Origin: Macrothele yani
Lineage: Eukaryota > Arthropoda > Arachnida > Araneae > Macrothelidae
DNA: 64,000 nucleotides
Direction of reading: 5' to 3'
Assembly (NCBI GenBank): GCA_039090855.1
Contig: CM077011.1
Coordinates: 37,033,501-37,097,500 of the forward strand
The position numbers and the translations under genes are program-made. Positions 35,097-46,099 of the stretch are shown here, one piece after another; the stretch's first letter is position 1, and the number at the start of each line of letters is the position of its first letter. Below the pieces are notes generated by a model. It saw only the letters and a list, made by a program, of their open reading frames with translations. It was not told the origin of the DNA and searched no databases.

Positions 35097-36273
35097 TAAA
35101 TCATTTTTTTTATGTAGGTACTTCAAATTAATATGGTAATGTTTCATGCAGATAAATTAATTTATTTAGCAATAGTATAAAATCACACTTGAAATTTAAG
35201 TTATAATGGTTCAATTAGAAATATGTATAAGCAATTGCTTACAATAAAGGCCTTGACTTTGAAACTATGTTTCTTGCAAAAGAAATTGCAAAGAGACAAA
35301 TTAATAGTGCCAACAAAAAGGAAAAGGTTTAAAGAAATTAAATATAATTGGTGTCTATAGTTCTTGAATGTTTTTATTGAAAAAAAAAGAAGTTTGAAAC
35401 TTACTTCCTTTCTAGTCGGCAGTGTAAGAATCTTAGTATGTCATGAACTTGTGATGCACAGAAGGACAAGCCCAGTCAAAAGGGCTGCAGAATGGGCATC
35501 ATTCAGCTTCTTAAAAAGCATTGTTCTCATTGGGACTTGAAACGAATGACTGTGTACAAATTGCAAAAATTCCCTACAACTTTTCTGAGAATTAATCACA
35601 AGAGCAAACACTGCTGAAATTGTAGGTGAATGAAGAACACTTAAACAGAAGATGTGCAGTGGTATAATTTTGTGACCCTTTGCCAGTCATATCCCAGCTG
35701 TGCTATGGAAAATAACTGTTACCTACAATAGCCAGTCAAAGTAAAATGGTAAATTGAATGAATTGCACTGGGTTACTTGTAAAAAAATTCATAAAAGTGA
35801 TGGGTGTCTTCTCAGTGGTTGCAGGATTCTGTGTTTTCAGGGGTCAATACAGGTGGCATTTGATACCATTGGGCAACAGCTTCACAAAAAAGTATTTCTT
35901 AGCTCAAATGGCATCTTCCCAAACTTTTTGAACTGTAATGATATGTAATGAAAATATTTTGAACTGTAATGGTACCTTCATAAAACATTTTTTGTAAAAT
36001 TTTATTAAAAAAATATTTTAGCTTGCTTTATTTTAAAAGTGTCTTGAATAATTGTCATGCTTAACCAGGCATGAAAATGGTCATTACAGAAAAATGCTGA
36101 ACTTTTCCCACATAGGAATATGAAAAAATAATTAACCTTTCAGCATTTATTAACTATCCTAAGCACCATATATGCATATATAAAAGCCATAAAATTGTCT
36201 AACATTGCTTTAGGAATGAATAGGAATTTTATTTTAGCCAATGTGCTTACATCAAAACCAATTATGTCAATCC
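35097..36273. other. AT-rich sequence without recognised genes
   Basis: No coding region, RNA gene or clear repeat is supported here. Confidence 0.4.
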
Positions 36274-36504
36274 CATATTTATACTGATCTAATTTGTTTT
36301 ATGGCACTTCTGCATTGATCTCAGAAACTCCCCAGACGACTTCCAAAAAAGCCGAAATTCCGTCTTTTGGCGGAACTCTTTCACTCCTGCATATTTATAT
36401 TGATCTAATTTGTTTTATTGCATTTCTGCATCAATCTCAGTAACTTCTCAGATGACTTCTAAAAAGGCTAAATTCCTCCTTTTGGAGGAACTCTTTCACC
36501 CCTG
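36274..36504. repeat. 116-bp tandem duplication
   Basis: Two adjacent units start 'catatttata(c/t)tgatctaa' at 36274 and 36390 and end 'aactctttcac(t/c)cctg'. They differ by scattered substitutions. Each contains a small hairpin around 'cctccttttggaggaa'. Confidence 0.8.
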
Positions 36505-36807
36505 CTTAACTAATGTGCTTTTATATTTTTTTGTATTCAGATTGTGTTTTGCTGTGAATGCAAAACACGTTGGTGATAATTTTGATTTTTTTAATGTCAT
36601 ACTTGGCTAGGGAATTGGATTTTTATTTACATGCCCAGACCAATCCTTTTTAATGACCCTTGCATCCAGGCAATGGCATTTTGCAAGTCCTAACCTGATG
36701 ACAATTATGTCCACAAATTCACACTAAGTTTTTAACATCTTTTTCTCTAATAAAAATTCTGGAACTATAAAAACAAATTATATTTAGTGTTTGCAAATCT
36801 TTCGCAT

Positions 36808-37055
36808 TTTTTTTTATTGGAGTTTGTTGTTTTTTGTTTTTATTCAAGTTTTAACGACCACTGTAAGAAACTCAATGGGCTATAAGCAGTCACCCGTCCC
36901 TAATTTAGGGTCACTGGTTCCAGGGAAGGGAGAGAGATCCAGTGCCGTAAGACAAACACAACATCAATGTCTCACCGGGATTCGAACCCTGACCCCTTTC
37001 GGATGAATAAATAATCAGAGGCCATTGCTTAGACCACTACGCTACCGGAGCGGCT
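36808..37055 (-). mobile_element. SINE-A copy 2 (diverged)
   Basis: Same family as the copy at 34244: tRNA-like head at the right end (GCGTAGTGGTCTAAG on the minus strand, GGGTTCGAATCCC B box) and T-rich tail at the left. Several small insertions, such as an extra 'aat' near 37005, show it is older. Confidence 0.8.
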
Positions 37056-37059
37056 GTTG

Positions 37060-37266
37060 CTGGTTTAATGACGACCACTGTGAGCAATTCGGTGGGCTAT
37101 AAGTTGTCGCCTGTCACTAATTTAGGGCCACTGGTTCCAGGGAAGGGAGAGAGACAGCACTATAAGACAAACACAAACATCCATGTTTTACTGGGATTCG
37201 AACCTAGACCCATCTCGGGTGAATGATCAGAAGATATCACAAAGACCACTGTGCCATTGGGGCGGC
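37060..37266 (-). mobile_element. SINE-A copy 3 (diverged, tandem with copy 2)
   Basis: Begins directly beside copy 2 and ends 'ttggggcggc'. Its B box is mutated to AGGTTCGAATCCC and many positions differ from the other copies, so it is the most diverged SINE-A here. Confidence 0.75.
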
Positions 37267-37902
37267 TTTACATTTTGTTGGTACTATTATTTTTCTATTT
37301 CTTTTTCTAGATAGATCATTTCACAAAGAAAGGCCCCTTATTGTGAACCATTACTGAAAAATGAATTGACTGGACTGCGTTAGTGTAAGAAAAAACTTGG
37401 GCTCATCTAAGAAATTTTTGATTTTAATAAATTTAAGCAGCATTTCTTGGTCAAAATGCTGGCACTGCTTTCCAACTGTAAATCATCTTTAAGATGCACC
37501 AAACGGGAAATTATTTGATTATTACAATTTCAGTGTACCATAATATAAATGCTAACATGGGTCAACAAAAAAATAAAAAATAATAAATAAAAAAAAAATA
37601 AAAAAAAATTCTGGCCTGGACTTTTGCAGCTGTTTTAGACTAATTTCAGGGTGGTGATTCCAAATCTGATCTCAGATTTGCTCTATCACATCTCATTTTT
37701 ATGCTATCATCGGCATACCCCATTTTCATTGATTTTACCCGAAATTAACTCTGTCACTTATGATTGCAAGTTGTTGCGAGTCAGTGACTGCTTTAGTGTT
37801 AACATATGGTGTTGTATTTTTAGGATAGTGTGTTTATAATATCATTTTATGTAGATATCCACATTTATTTAATATTTTGCTTCTGCAGGTCGTGATCTAA
37901 CA

Positions 37903-39560
37903 ATGGCTACAACATCCGAAAGAAGGAAATGCAGTAATGACCCAGATATCTTCTGCTATATCTGTGGCAGCTTCACTTTGCAGGATCAAACGCGCGACAT
38001 CAATACCTTTGTCAAGAAGGTTTATCTTGCCTACTTTAAAGTACGACTTCAAGACCAAGACAAAAATTGGGCTCCTCACAAAGTTTGTAAAACCTGTGTT
38101 GAAACTTTGTGATCCTGGTCTAAAGGAAAGAATGCTAAGCTGAAGTTTGGTGTGACAATGGTTTGGAGAGAACCTACAAACCATTTGGATAACTGCTACT
38201 TCTGCCTTGTCAATGTAAAAGGTTTCAATAAGAAAAACAAACAACACTTACAATACCCAGATATCCCATCTGCCAGATGACCAGTTGAGCACTGTGAGGA
38301 AATACCTGTGACTGTATTTACTGAGCTACCAGAGATTGATGTTGAATCCCTCAGTTTACCTGCTTCTACAGATGATGATGCTCCGATCGAATATACGCCA
38401 TCTGATGCAGATTGTGATAAAATTTCCCTGTTTAGTCAGCCTGAATTGAATAATTTTGTAAGAGATTTGCATTTGCCGAAGACGTCTGCTGAATTGGTGG
38501 GTTTTTTAGTAACAGAGAAGCAGCACTGCGAAAGTACTTCCATTCAAATGGTCAACTTGTTTATTGTAATGATGTTGAAGGGCTTCTTCTCAATATGAGA
38601 CTGCCCGCATATGATTCAAGTGAATGGAGACTTTTTATTGACAGTAGTAAAAGGAGTTTGAAATGTGTGTTACTTCACAACAGAAATATATATGGTTCAA
38701 TCCCAATAGGACACTCTGTAAAAATGAAAGAAGAGTATGCCAACATCAAGATTGTTCTGGATAGATTGGAATATCATGTTCATGGATGGGTAATTTGTGT
38801 TGATTTGAAAATGGTTAATTTTCTGCTGGGTCAGCAAGGAGGTCACACCAAATACCCTTGTTTCCTGTGCTACTGGGACAGTAAGCCTACATCAGAACAC
38901 TGGGTTAAAAGAACTGGCCACCAAGAATCAGTTTGATGTCTGGTGACAAGAACATCAAGAATGAACCTCTGGTTGATAGGAATAAAATTGTATTTACCCC
39001 ACTGCACATAAAACTTGGGTTAATGAAGCAATTCATCAAAGCTCTTGATCACACTGGAGACTGCTTCAGCTATATACGTTCTACCTTTTTAAGTCTCAGT
39101 GCCGAGAAGAAAAAGACAGGAATATTTGATGGCCCTCAAATAAGAACACTCATTAGGGATCCACACTTTATTACAATGACTGCGGCAGAGGCTAGAGCTT
39201 ATAATGCATTCTCTGATGTGGTGCGGAATTTCCTTGGGAACAGGAAAACACACAACTATCGAGAGATTGTGGAGCAGCTGCTCTTGAGTTTCCAAGCACT
39301 TGGATGTAGAATGAGCATCAAGGTTCACTACTTACGTAGTCACTTGGCCCAGTTTCCAGAGAACATGGGTCACGTGGGCGAAGAGCAAGGTGAACGCTTT
39401 CATCAAGACATTAAAGCTATGGAAGAACGTTACCAAGGTCGATGGGACTCAAACATGATGGCAGATTACTGCTGGTCCTTGATGAGAGACATTCCACAAG
39501 CTGTGCATTGGAGATCGTCAAGAAGAGGTCGTTTATGCAGATGTAACATCACTATTGTTA
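37903..39560 (+). pseudogene. Decayed copy of a multi-copy zinc-finger gene family of unknown function
   Basis: The frame starts MATTSERRKCSNDPDIFCYIC. A Cys4-type finger follows (Cys18, Cys21, Cys62, Cys65), then VWREPTNHLDNCYFC. It continues through FTELPEIDVESL, SSEWRLFIDSSKRSLKCVLLHN, LGQQGGHTKYPCFLCYWDS, FTPLHIKLGLMKQF, GIFDGPQIRTLI, GEEQGERFHQDI and RYQGRWDSNMMADYCWSL. I recognise this as a protein found in many copies in arthropod genomes, likely transposon-associated, with no function known to me. The reading frame is broken by TGA at 38110-38112 and 38277-38279, by a deletion or frameshift near 38510-38600, and by a frameshift near 38925. The segment from 38595 to 39520 is otherwise open in two frames. 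Just upstream is an acceptor-like 'tttgcttctgcag'. Confidence 0.7.
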
Positions 39561-40407
39561 ATAACCTTTTTGTACATATTTTTCTTTTCACAATTCAATT
39601 CTTACAGGGTAATATGCATTCACTCACATTGATATGCAGTCACTCTCACAACTTTGTGCTACGGCTCATTAAATGTTTGTTTCATTATTATTGTATATTG
39701 TATCTTATGTTATTCTTGTATGTATGTCTGTTTAGGTATTCGTATATGAGCATAAATTTGCGGTTTTTATTGAAAATGCAATATTTGATATCTCAAAAAT
39801 CTGATGTGATAGACAAAAACTGATGCCAGATTTGGAATCAGCAACCCAAAATTACCTTAAAACCATTGGAATACTTATTATTTATTTTATTATTATTATT
39901 GTGTGTCAAAATTTCCTCTCACATAATGGTAAGCTATTTTAACCTGATGATCACAGTGTAAATAAATTGAATAAGAAAGATATTACACTTAGTACTCACA
40001 ATCAATTATGAGATAATCTGAACTGAGATCATGAATAAATAACTGGGATCAAGATAATCTGAACTGCAATTGCAATAAAATTACAGTCACAAGAATAAGA
40101 AGCATGAAGAAAGGCAAAAGGAATGAGGATTAAGCGAGTTCTTTTCTAGGGATGGTACGACTAATATGGTATACTAGAGGTACCTTACTTTTAAATTCTT
40201 TAAAGTGATATTAAGTACATACCTACACCAATAAATTAGAAAATTTATCATTGTGTGTGTTCCAGTTTTTATAAAACAATGAAAAAACAATACTGGGGCT
40301 AATCATTGATATAGTAGATTTTAACCATGGGATACGGATAAAAAAAATTTAAGTAATGGTGTCATTTGCATGAAAGATGTGATTCGGTAAAATTTTAAAA
40401 AGTACAA
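39561..40407. other. AT-rich sequence without recognised genes
   Basis: Nothing coding is supported. A TTA/TTAT-rich simple stretch lies at 39880-39900. Confidence 0.4.
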
Positions 40408-40573
40408 GTCTTGATGCAATCCACTTTCCCATCACTGCCATCAATCTGCAGGACAACAGCTCTGGTATGTGTTTCATTGAGCTTCTTTTCTTCGTTTGAC
40501 AAGCGATCCATGGACTCAATACTAATGTCAGAGTGTTGCACTTTATTTTGCACCACCAATCCATGGCTGTGGA
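40408..40573 (-). CDS. Possible terminal coding exon, unidentified
   Basis: On the minus strand an acceptor-like 'ttcattccacag' precedes a ~165-base open stretch. It reads HGLVVQNKVQHSDISIESMD, then NEEKKLNETHTRAVVLQIDG and ends SDGKVDCIKTCTF before a TAA. The mixed, non-AT-biased composition looks more protein-like than its surroundings. I do not recognise the protein and see no partner exons. It could be the last exon of a host gene or a chance frame. Confidence 0.25.
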
Positions 40574-42387
40574 ATGAACCTTGATATTTTCAGATGATGA
40601 ACATACAAAAATTGTGTTTTTTTTAGGGAATAGCAATTACACAAAACACTGAAGGCATGCAAAAAAACTGAACAATAAGGAACATATGTATCATTTACAT
40701 AGACCCTTTTTTTTAATGGATTTCTAGTTTTTTCTTTTCATAAAATGGGCACAGAAACAACTGTTAGAAGCCAGATGGAATTTGAAGCTTCTAAGTCACT
40801 TTTATTTTGTTAATGACTGATTACATTTCTATTTCATTGCCCTTTAATTTCAACTGACCAAAAATTTATTTAGCTTGAAAATGTTAGAGCCTTTGGGTCC
40901 TAACTCCGCCAAAAACATTAATACGCAAATTTAATGTTTCCTAGGTAGAACCAGTGCGGCGTTTAATAAAAAATTTGAAAAGCCCATACAATTAAGGATC
41001 TCAGTAATACTTTAACTACACGTCTAGCCCAGGGTGTGTAACAAACATTTTTCCTGGAGAATTTTACAGTTCGTATACGCAATTAATTCTTTGCGAGAGC
41101 ATAATTAAATGGTTTTATTTTACGCAGCGAACTTATAAATGTATTGAGGATTTTCGATTCCTATATTTGTAAGCCTAACATGGAGCCTTCCTTTCGCCCT
41201 TCACTTCTGCAGCCAACCTAAGGGTGAACCAAAAGATTAAGCACAAGAGGGTTAAATTTTGTGTTTTTCAGTTGTAAATGTTTGACAGCGGATGGTCACG
41301 AGAGAAGGGTTCATTACATTTCAAAAACAGCTGTTTGCGCATAGTTCGTCAAAGCCCAGAGTGGCCCATGCGTACTACGACCTCAGTCAGGTTGACTCCT
41401 TACCACTGAGCAAGCCCAGCTAAGAGACACAAATGCGTCTGCGCTAATACTCTTGGCAGTTGAATTTCAACCACAGGTCGACACACTGGACTCTAGTAAT
41501 GAGAATATCTCACGCTCCCAATATTAACTAAGGTAAGGTACACATCCTGAAACGGTTAAGGTGTATGACGAAAAAAACACAATTCAGTTAATAAAATTGT
41601 TTTACCTCACTGAGAGATACAAGCCCATTAACCTTGGGAAATTATATACGACATCCAAATATCGTTCTGACGATTACAACAGCTCAAATTTAGTTACACG
41701 ATTAAAAGAAAAATATTCTACATACCTATTTCAACTCCGAAAATTACCACTACCTATATTTTTCCTAAAATGTTATTACTTTAACAACATGCGCAGTAGC
41801 ACCCAAATTTACTACGTAACTGAGCAGGGGCGTCCATAACAAACGCTGTTGCCACACTCTCACAGCTATTTTAGTGAGCAGATTCTTAAAAAGCTATTGT
41901 CATTGGTTTAAGAAAAAGAAAGTCAGAGTAGCGGAAATGTGTGTTAGAGAGAGCAAACAAAACAAAAAATAATCATAGCATTCATGAATTTATCGAAACA
42001 GCACTTATGAACAAATAATTAAAAAAGGATAAAACAATGGAAATTTCGTAAAAAAAAACCCGGATGAAAGTGGAAACCTATTATTCTTTGTTCTGTTATT
42101 CCACTGTCTGGATGTTTTCCTTTCCAAATTTGCATCATTCTTTTTGAAAACCGCGGGCTGATGGATTTGCCTGGTAAAAGCATTTCATAATTTCTCGATT
42201 TTCAGCAACTGTCCAAGTTTTCCGTTTCTTTTGTTCCAGTAGCATTGGAGCAGCCTGTCCTGGTTCCTAAACAGGATCTGCTGAGCCCTGAAGCCCATTT
42301 GTCGACAGGTGTCCAGGAACCGAAGCACCTGACGCGGTCATTGTTGACCCGGGCGACGACCGATCCGGTATGGAATTCTTTTTCTTT
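40574..42387. other. Sequence without recognised genes
   Basis: Mixed composition with no supported coding region; the ORF at 41561-41839 has no recognisable domain. The last part, about 42220-42370, is GC-richer than its surroundings and unclassified. Confidence 0.4.
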
Positions 42388-42398
42388 CGTCTCATCAT

Positions 42399-42845
42399 TT
42401 TTTTTTAATGTTTAACGACCACCGTGAGCTGTTGTTGTTGTTGTTGATTGGAGGTTTAACGACCACCGTGAGCAACTCAATGGGCTATAAGCAGTCGCCC
42501 GTCCCTAATTTAGGGTCACTGGTTCCAGGGAAGGGAGAGAGCCAGTGCCGTAAGACAAACACAACATCCATGCCTCACCGGGATTCGAACCCGGACCCCG
42601 TTCGGCCGAATGATCAGAGGCCAGCGCCTTAGACCACTGCGCCACCGGGGCGGCCCACCGTGAGCAACTCAATGGGCTATAAGCAGTCGCCCGTCCCTAA
42701 TTTAGGGTCACTGGTTCCAGGGAAGGGAGAGAGCCAGTGCCGTAAGACAAACACAACATCCATGCCTCACCGGGATTCGAACCCGGACCCCGTTCGGCCG
42801 AATGATCAGAGGCCATCGCTTAGACCACTGCGCCACCGGGGCGGC
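42399..42845 (-). mobile_element. SINE-A copy 4 (outer copy, split by copy 5)
   Basis: The tail side (42399-42428) and the tRNA-like head side (42655-42845) belong to one SINE-A that was split by a second SINE-A. The outer target duplication CGTCTCATCAT is exact (42388-42398 and 42846-42856). The A and B boxes (GGCGCAGTGGTCTAAG and GGGTTCGAATCCC) are intact. Confidence 0.9.
42429..42654 (-). mobile_element. SINE-A copy 5 (inserted into copy 4)
   Basis: A complete SINE-A sits inside copy 4 with its own target duplication, CCACCGTGAG (42419-42428 and 42655-42664). Its tail ends in a (GTT)n run instead of plain T on the plus strand. The two copies are nearly identical, implying that both insertions are recent. 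Confidence 0.9.
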
Positions 42846-43022
42846 CGTCTCATCATGATTGATGGTTGTTGGGTACTCTTAGTCTGGCTCCTCAGTCAAG
42901 ACCTGTCTGGCTTGGGTGGCCCTGCTGGTAGCTATGCTACCGCCAGCATAGCTCTCAACCTCATCGGGACACACAAGCCTCACCACCGCGACAAGGTGGC
43001 ACCCTCGGTGGCGTTCCACCTT

Positions 43023-43988
43023 GTCAGCAATTATATAGACTCGACGCGTAGGAGTTTGGGTACCCGTGTCTATGAACATAAATACGATATCCGAACCAGT
43101 AGTAACAACACGGCATTATCAAGGAATGTTATTAATGAAATACTACAACCAGACTGGGCAAACATTAAACTACTGAACACTCCAGTATACACACACTCGC
43201 TGCATTTTGTTGAAAGCATGTATGTCGAAGCCTTGGGGGACAAATGCTGCAATGACTACACACCTACGGACATTTCAAAAATTTGGAAAAACCATATTAC
43301 CAACTTGAACTTTAAATTACAGTAGTAATAAATTAAATATTACCAACAATTTATTAATATGACAATAACCTTCATTTGTAACGAAATTCCCATGTTATGT
43401 GAAATTACTGTTTGGAAATTGTATCTTTTGTTCCGATGTAATGGCAACGTCACGACCCACATGACACTCAAGATTCTTACCCATAGTGCATCGCTGCACT
43501 CCTATAAAAAGCTAAGCGAGTGCTGAACTACCCCTCTGCTGCGGGTGGCCGAGTGAGCAACGTTCGTGACTGCCACGGGAAGGGCCTCAGGTTCGATCCC
43601 AGGCAGGTACGAACGCTCGATCCACTAAATACCCGCCGTGCGTCGGACGGGCACGTTAAGCCGTCGGACCCCGGGTACTGTCCCCCGGTAATAAATAAGG
43701 GCGTCTTCCTCCCCCTTTCTACTTCGCTTCCGTGTCACTTTCCTATCGGGCGCTCTAGCCCAAATCTCCTAGTTTCCTATTTCTAAGAGTTGTTTAAGAC
43801 CTGGGGTCAGACACTCCATTCATAAAATCTTCTACATATGATCATCATCATGAACTACCCCTCTGTTCCACATGATGATGGAGTGAATGTTGCCCCGAAA
43901 GTGCTAGTGGGGTATTTTAATCTGTAAATAGTTTCGTCTTTTATTAAATATCGTACCAAGACGGTGAATTTTTTATTTGATTTGACAC
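43023..43988 (+). repeat. PLE-C left pseudo-LTR
   Basis: Begins 'gtcagcaattatatag' in the GIY-YIG coding segment (NYIDSTRRSLGTRVYEH; the Gly of YIG is Asp here) and runs through FVESMYVEAL (conserved Glu). The 3' untranslated part ends near 'accaagacgg'. It contains one SINE-B. It matches 46155-47647 once the extra SINEs there are removed. Confidence 0.8.
43539..43850 (+). mobile_element. SINE-B copy 1 (tRNA-derived) inside PLE-C left repeat
   Basis: The tRNA-like head has A box TGGCCGAGTGAGCAACG and B box AGGTTCGATCCC. The body contains 'actgtcccccggtaataaat' and the tail is 'atgatcatcatca'. An exact 15-bp target duplication, TGAACTACCCCTCTG, flanks it (43524-43538 and 43851-43865). The head resembles Leu/Ser-type tRNA D-arm sequence, but it is not a functional tRNA gene. 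Confidence 0.85.
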
Positions 43989-44084
43989 ATTTGTACGAAG
44001 TTACTCTTTCATCTATACGATTGCTCACCGCATTAAATCGTCCTTCGCTGTGTATTTTGAGACATGGCAATGTGAAGTGCGGCT

Positions 44085-45326
44085 TTGCAAAGGTTCCAAT
44101 CAACACGAATCAAGCTCGCAAAGGAGTGTATTCATCTGGGATTCCTGACCAGCCGTAAAGACTTGAATGTCATCCCGAATCACCTCTGTATTCGTGCGAC
44201 CCCTCTCTCGTGGCGCGACTACTGTATACTACGAGACGCTGAGATGAAACGACTAACAAGTGCCATTAGAAGTAAGAGATCATTTATTGATTTTCTAAGT
44301 AGAAAGTGCTATACTTCGTACGAAGAACTGTCGGATAGTGAACATCCAATTATTATGGACCGTGTATTTACCATTACTTCAACTTTGATTGAAAACTCAG
44401 TGAAGTCATTGGTCAATACCCATATAGGTAAACTTCGTTTACTTGTTGACCGTGATGTCAGAAAAAGATCTGTTTACAACGGTAGACGTTACGGAAGTGA
44501 AATTTCAACTTTTAATGTTGTTAACCTCAGCAATTATGAATTAAACGAAGTACAGCGTAGAGCTTTAGAGAGAGGAACCAAATTCGCTTATCCAAGACAT
44601 AAGGTTAATGTCTTTCAGACTGTGCCACAAGTAGAATGTATCATCAGAAATTTACCTGAGGCCGAACAAGACGCTGCACGCATACGAATTGACAGACTAC
44701 TAAGAAGAGACAAACCGCAGCAACAACCTAATTCATCCCAGATGTATAATGAAGAAAAACAGCAACTGGTTGTACTTAAAAATAGTAACGAAATTTCTAT
44801 TTTGGCTGCGGATAAGACGCATCAGATGGTCTTATTAGACAGCTCGAAGTACAGGAATAAAATGCATGAAGCCATATCTTCTATTCCACACAAAGTAGTT
44901 GAGCGTGAACCAACCAAAGCAAAATGCGTAGCGTTAACCAGATTGAAGAATGCTTATAATTTTCCTGAAGGCTTTTCTAAAGCATGTATTTTCCCATCCG
45001 GTTATCGTGTGCCCGATATATTTGGGTGTATCAAACTGCAAAAAGAGGGGCTACCCATAAGACCTTTAGTCGCGGGCTACGTTAGCCCTACCCGACCACT
45101 TGAAAAAGCTCTTGCCCTATATTTAGCTAAGTTAGCTGAGAGCTCCCCTTATTCTATCAAAAGCTCCATTAGGGCAATAGAAAGGATCAGAATGGTTCAG
45201 CCACATACTGGCCCTTTCATACTAGCCTCTCTAGATGTTGTTTCACTGTACCCTAACGTACCTGTGGACACCACTCATCGTATCATTGAGGCCAAACTCG
45301 CTGATATTACTGCTCCCACTTCCTAA
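44085..45326 (+). CDS. PLE-C reverse transcriptase, N-terminal part
   Basis: A 413-residue open frame of a Penelope-like reverse transcriptase. It contains ELNEVQRRALERGTKFAYP, the thumb-like linker, ILAADKTHQMVLLD, RVPDIFGCIKLQKEGLPIRP and LASLDVVSLYPNVPVDTTH, with the first catalytic Asp. It ends out of frame at 45326, after a frameshift close to 45310. In the neighbouring frame the protein continues through KYERRLVKRRS into the segment at 45386. The start codon given is the first possible one; the frame is open slightly further upstream, toward the pLTR. Confidence 0.85.
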   Translation: MQRFQSTRIKLAKECIHLGFLTSRKDLNVIPNHLCIRATPLSWRDYCILRDAEMKRLTSAIRSKRSFIDFLSRKCYTSYEELSDSEHPIIMDRVFTITSTLIENSVKSLVNTHIGKLRLLVDRDVRKRSVYNGRRYGSEISTFNVVNLSNYELNEVQRRALERGTKFAYPRHKVNVFQTVPQVECIIRNLPEAEQDAARIRIDRLLRRDKPQQQPNSSQMYNEEKQQLVVLKNSNEISILAADKTHQMVLLDSSKYRNKMHEAISSIPHKVVEREPTKAKCVALTRLKNAYNFPEGFSKACIFPSGYRVPDIFGCIKLQKEGLPIRPLVAGYVSPTRPLEKALALYLAKLAESSPYSIKSSIRAIERIRMVQPHTGPFILASLDVVSLYPNVPVDTTHRIIEAKLADITAPTS

Positions 45327-45385
45327 AGTATGAACGCCGTTTAGTTAAACGGCGTTCATGCTTTAAATTCCATGACAGAATCTAT

Positions 45386-46027
45386 TTGCAAACTGAAGGC
45401 TCACCCATAGGCTCTCCACTTTCCGCAGTGTTGGCAGAAATTCTGCTACAATTCGTGGAAAACAAAGTTCTCAATGAATTTCCTTTAGTTCCCAGTCTTT
45501 ACCTTAGGTACGTCGACGACATGCTTGTGTTCTGGCCTCACTCAAAGGACGACTTAAATCAATTCGCCGACGCACTTTCGTCAGTATTTCCTACTATCGG
45601 GCTCACGATAGAATTCGAATCTAATCTCTCTTTGCCTTTCTTGGATTTTCGTATAATTCGTGATCCAAACACTAATTCTCTGTCTTTTTGTGTTTATAGA
45701 AAACCAACTGATTGTAATAGTCTTATCCCGTTTAACTCCTCACACCCAATCACTCAAAAATTATCTGTTATCAATTTTCTTATTAGAAGAGCCTTCACGC
45801 ATTCTTCAAACGATAGCCATTTACAGCCTGAGATTAAGTTCATTTTCAAATTGGCGAATAAACGTGGATACCCAAGGATGATGGTTAACAAATTATATAA
45901 CAGAATACTAAATGAACGAACCATTAATCTGAAGAAAGACCCGAGGCCTAATAAACGGTACGTGGGAGCATTCGATCAACAGCCCCCATATCAAAAATGC
46001 ACTATCTCGTATTTGCTCACAACATAA
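45386..46027 (+). CDS. PLE-C reverse transcriptase, C-terminal part
   Basis: Continuation of the PLE-C reverse transcriptase. It shows GSPIGSPLSAVLAEILLQF (motif 4), LRYVDDMLVFW (intact catalytic YVDD), SLPFLDFRIIR, FCVYRKPTDCNSLIP, the HP...INFLIRRAFTHSS block and the basic KLANKRGYPRMM region. It precedes the GIY-YIG endonuclease. Together with the N-terminal part, this is the best preserved Penelope-like enzyme in the window, broken only by the frameshift near 45310 and by damage after RPNKRYVGAF. Confidence 0.85.
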   Translation: MQTEGSPIGSPLSAVLAEILLQFVENKVLNEFPLVPSLYLRYVDDMLVFWPHSKDDLNQFADALSSVFPTIGLTIEFESNLSLPFLDFRIIRDPNTNSLSFCVYRKPTDCNSLIPFNSSHPITQKLSVINFLIRRAFTHSSNDSHLQPEIKFIFKLANKRGYPRMMVNKLYNRILNERTINLKKDPRPNKRYVGAFDQQPPYQKCTISYLLTT

Positions 46028-46099
46028 TATACAGTTTGGCACCCGATCACGAAACCTTCTATCATCTGTTAAAAAAGATCGAGGAACAACTGATACATG

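Noticed and set aside
42749..42845. tRNA gene on the minus strand (SINE-A heads)
   Set aside because: The tRNA-like head is followed by the SINE body and poly-A tail and flanked by target duplications; same family in six copies.
43541..43610. Leu/Ser-type tRNA gene (SINE-B head)
   Set aside because: Only the A and B box regions resemble a tRNA; no acceptor stem pairing, and it sits within a repeated SINE.
45329..45358. Perfect 14-bp-arm palindrome in PLE-C (atgaacgccgttta/taaacggcgttcat)
   Set aside because: It lies within the RT reading frame (ERRLVKRRS) and is explained by coding; no sign it acts as a terminator or mobile end.
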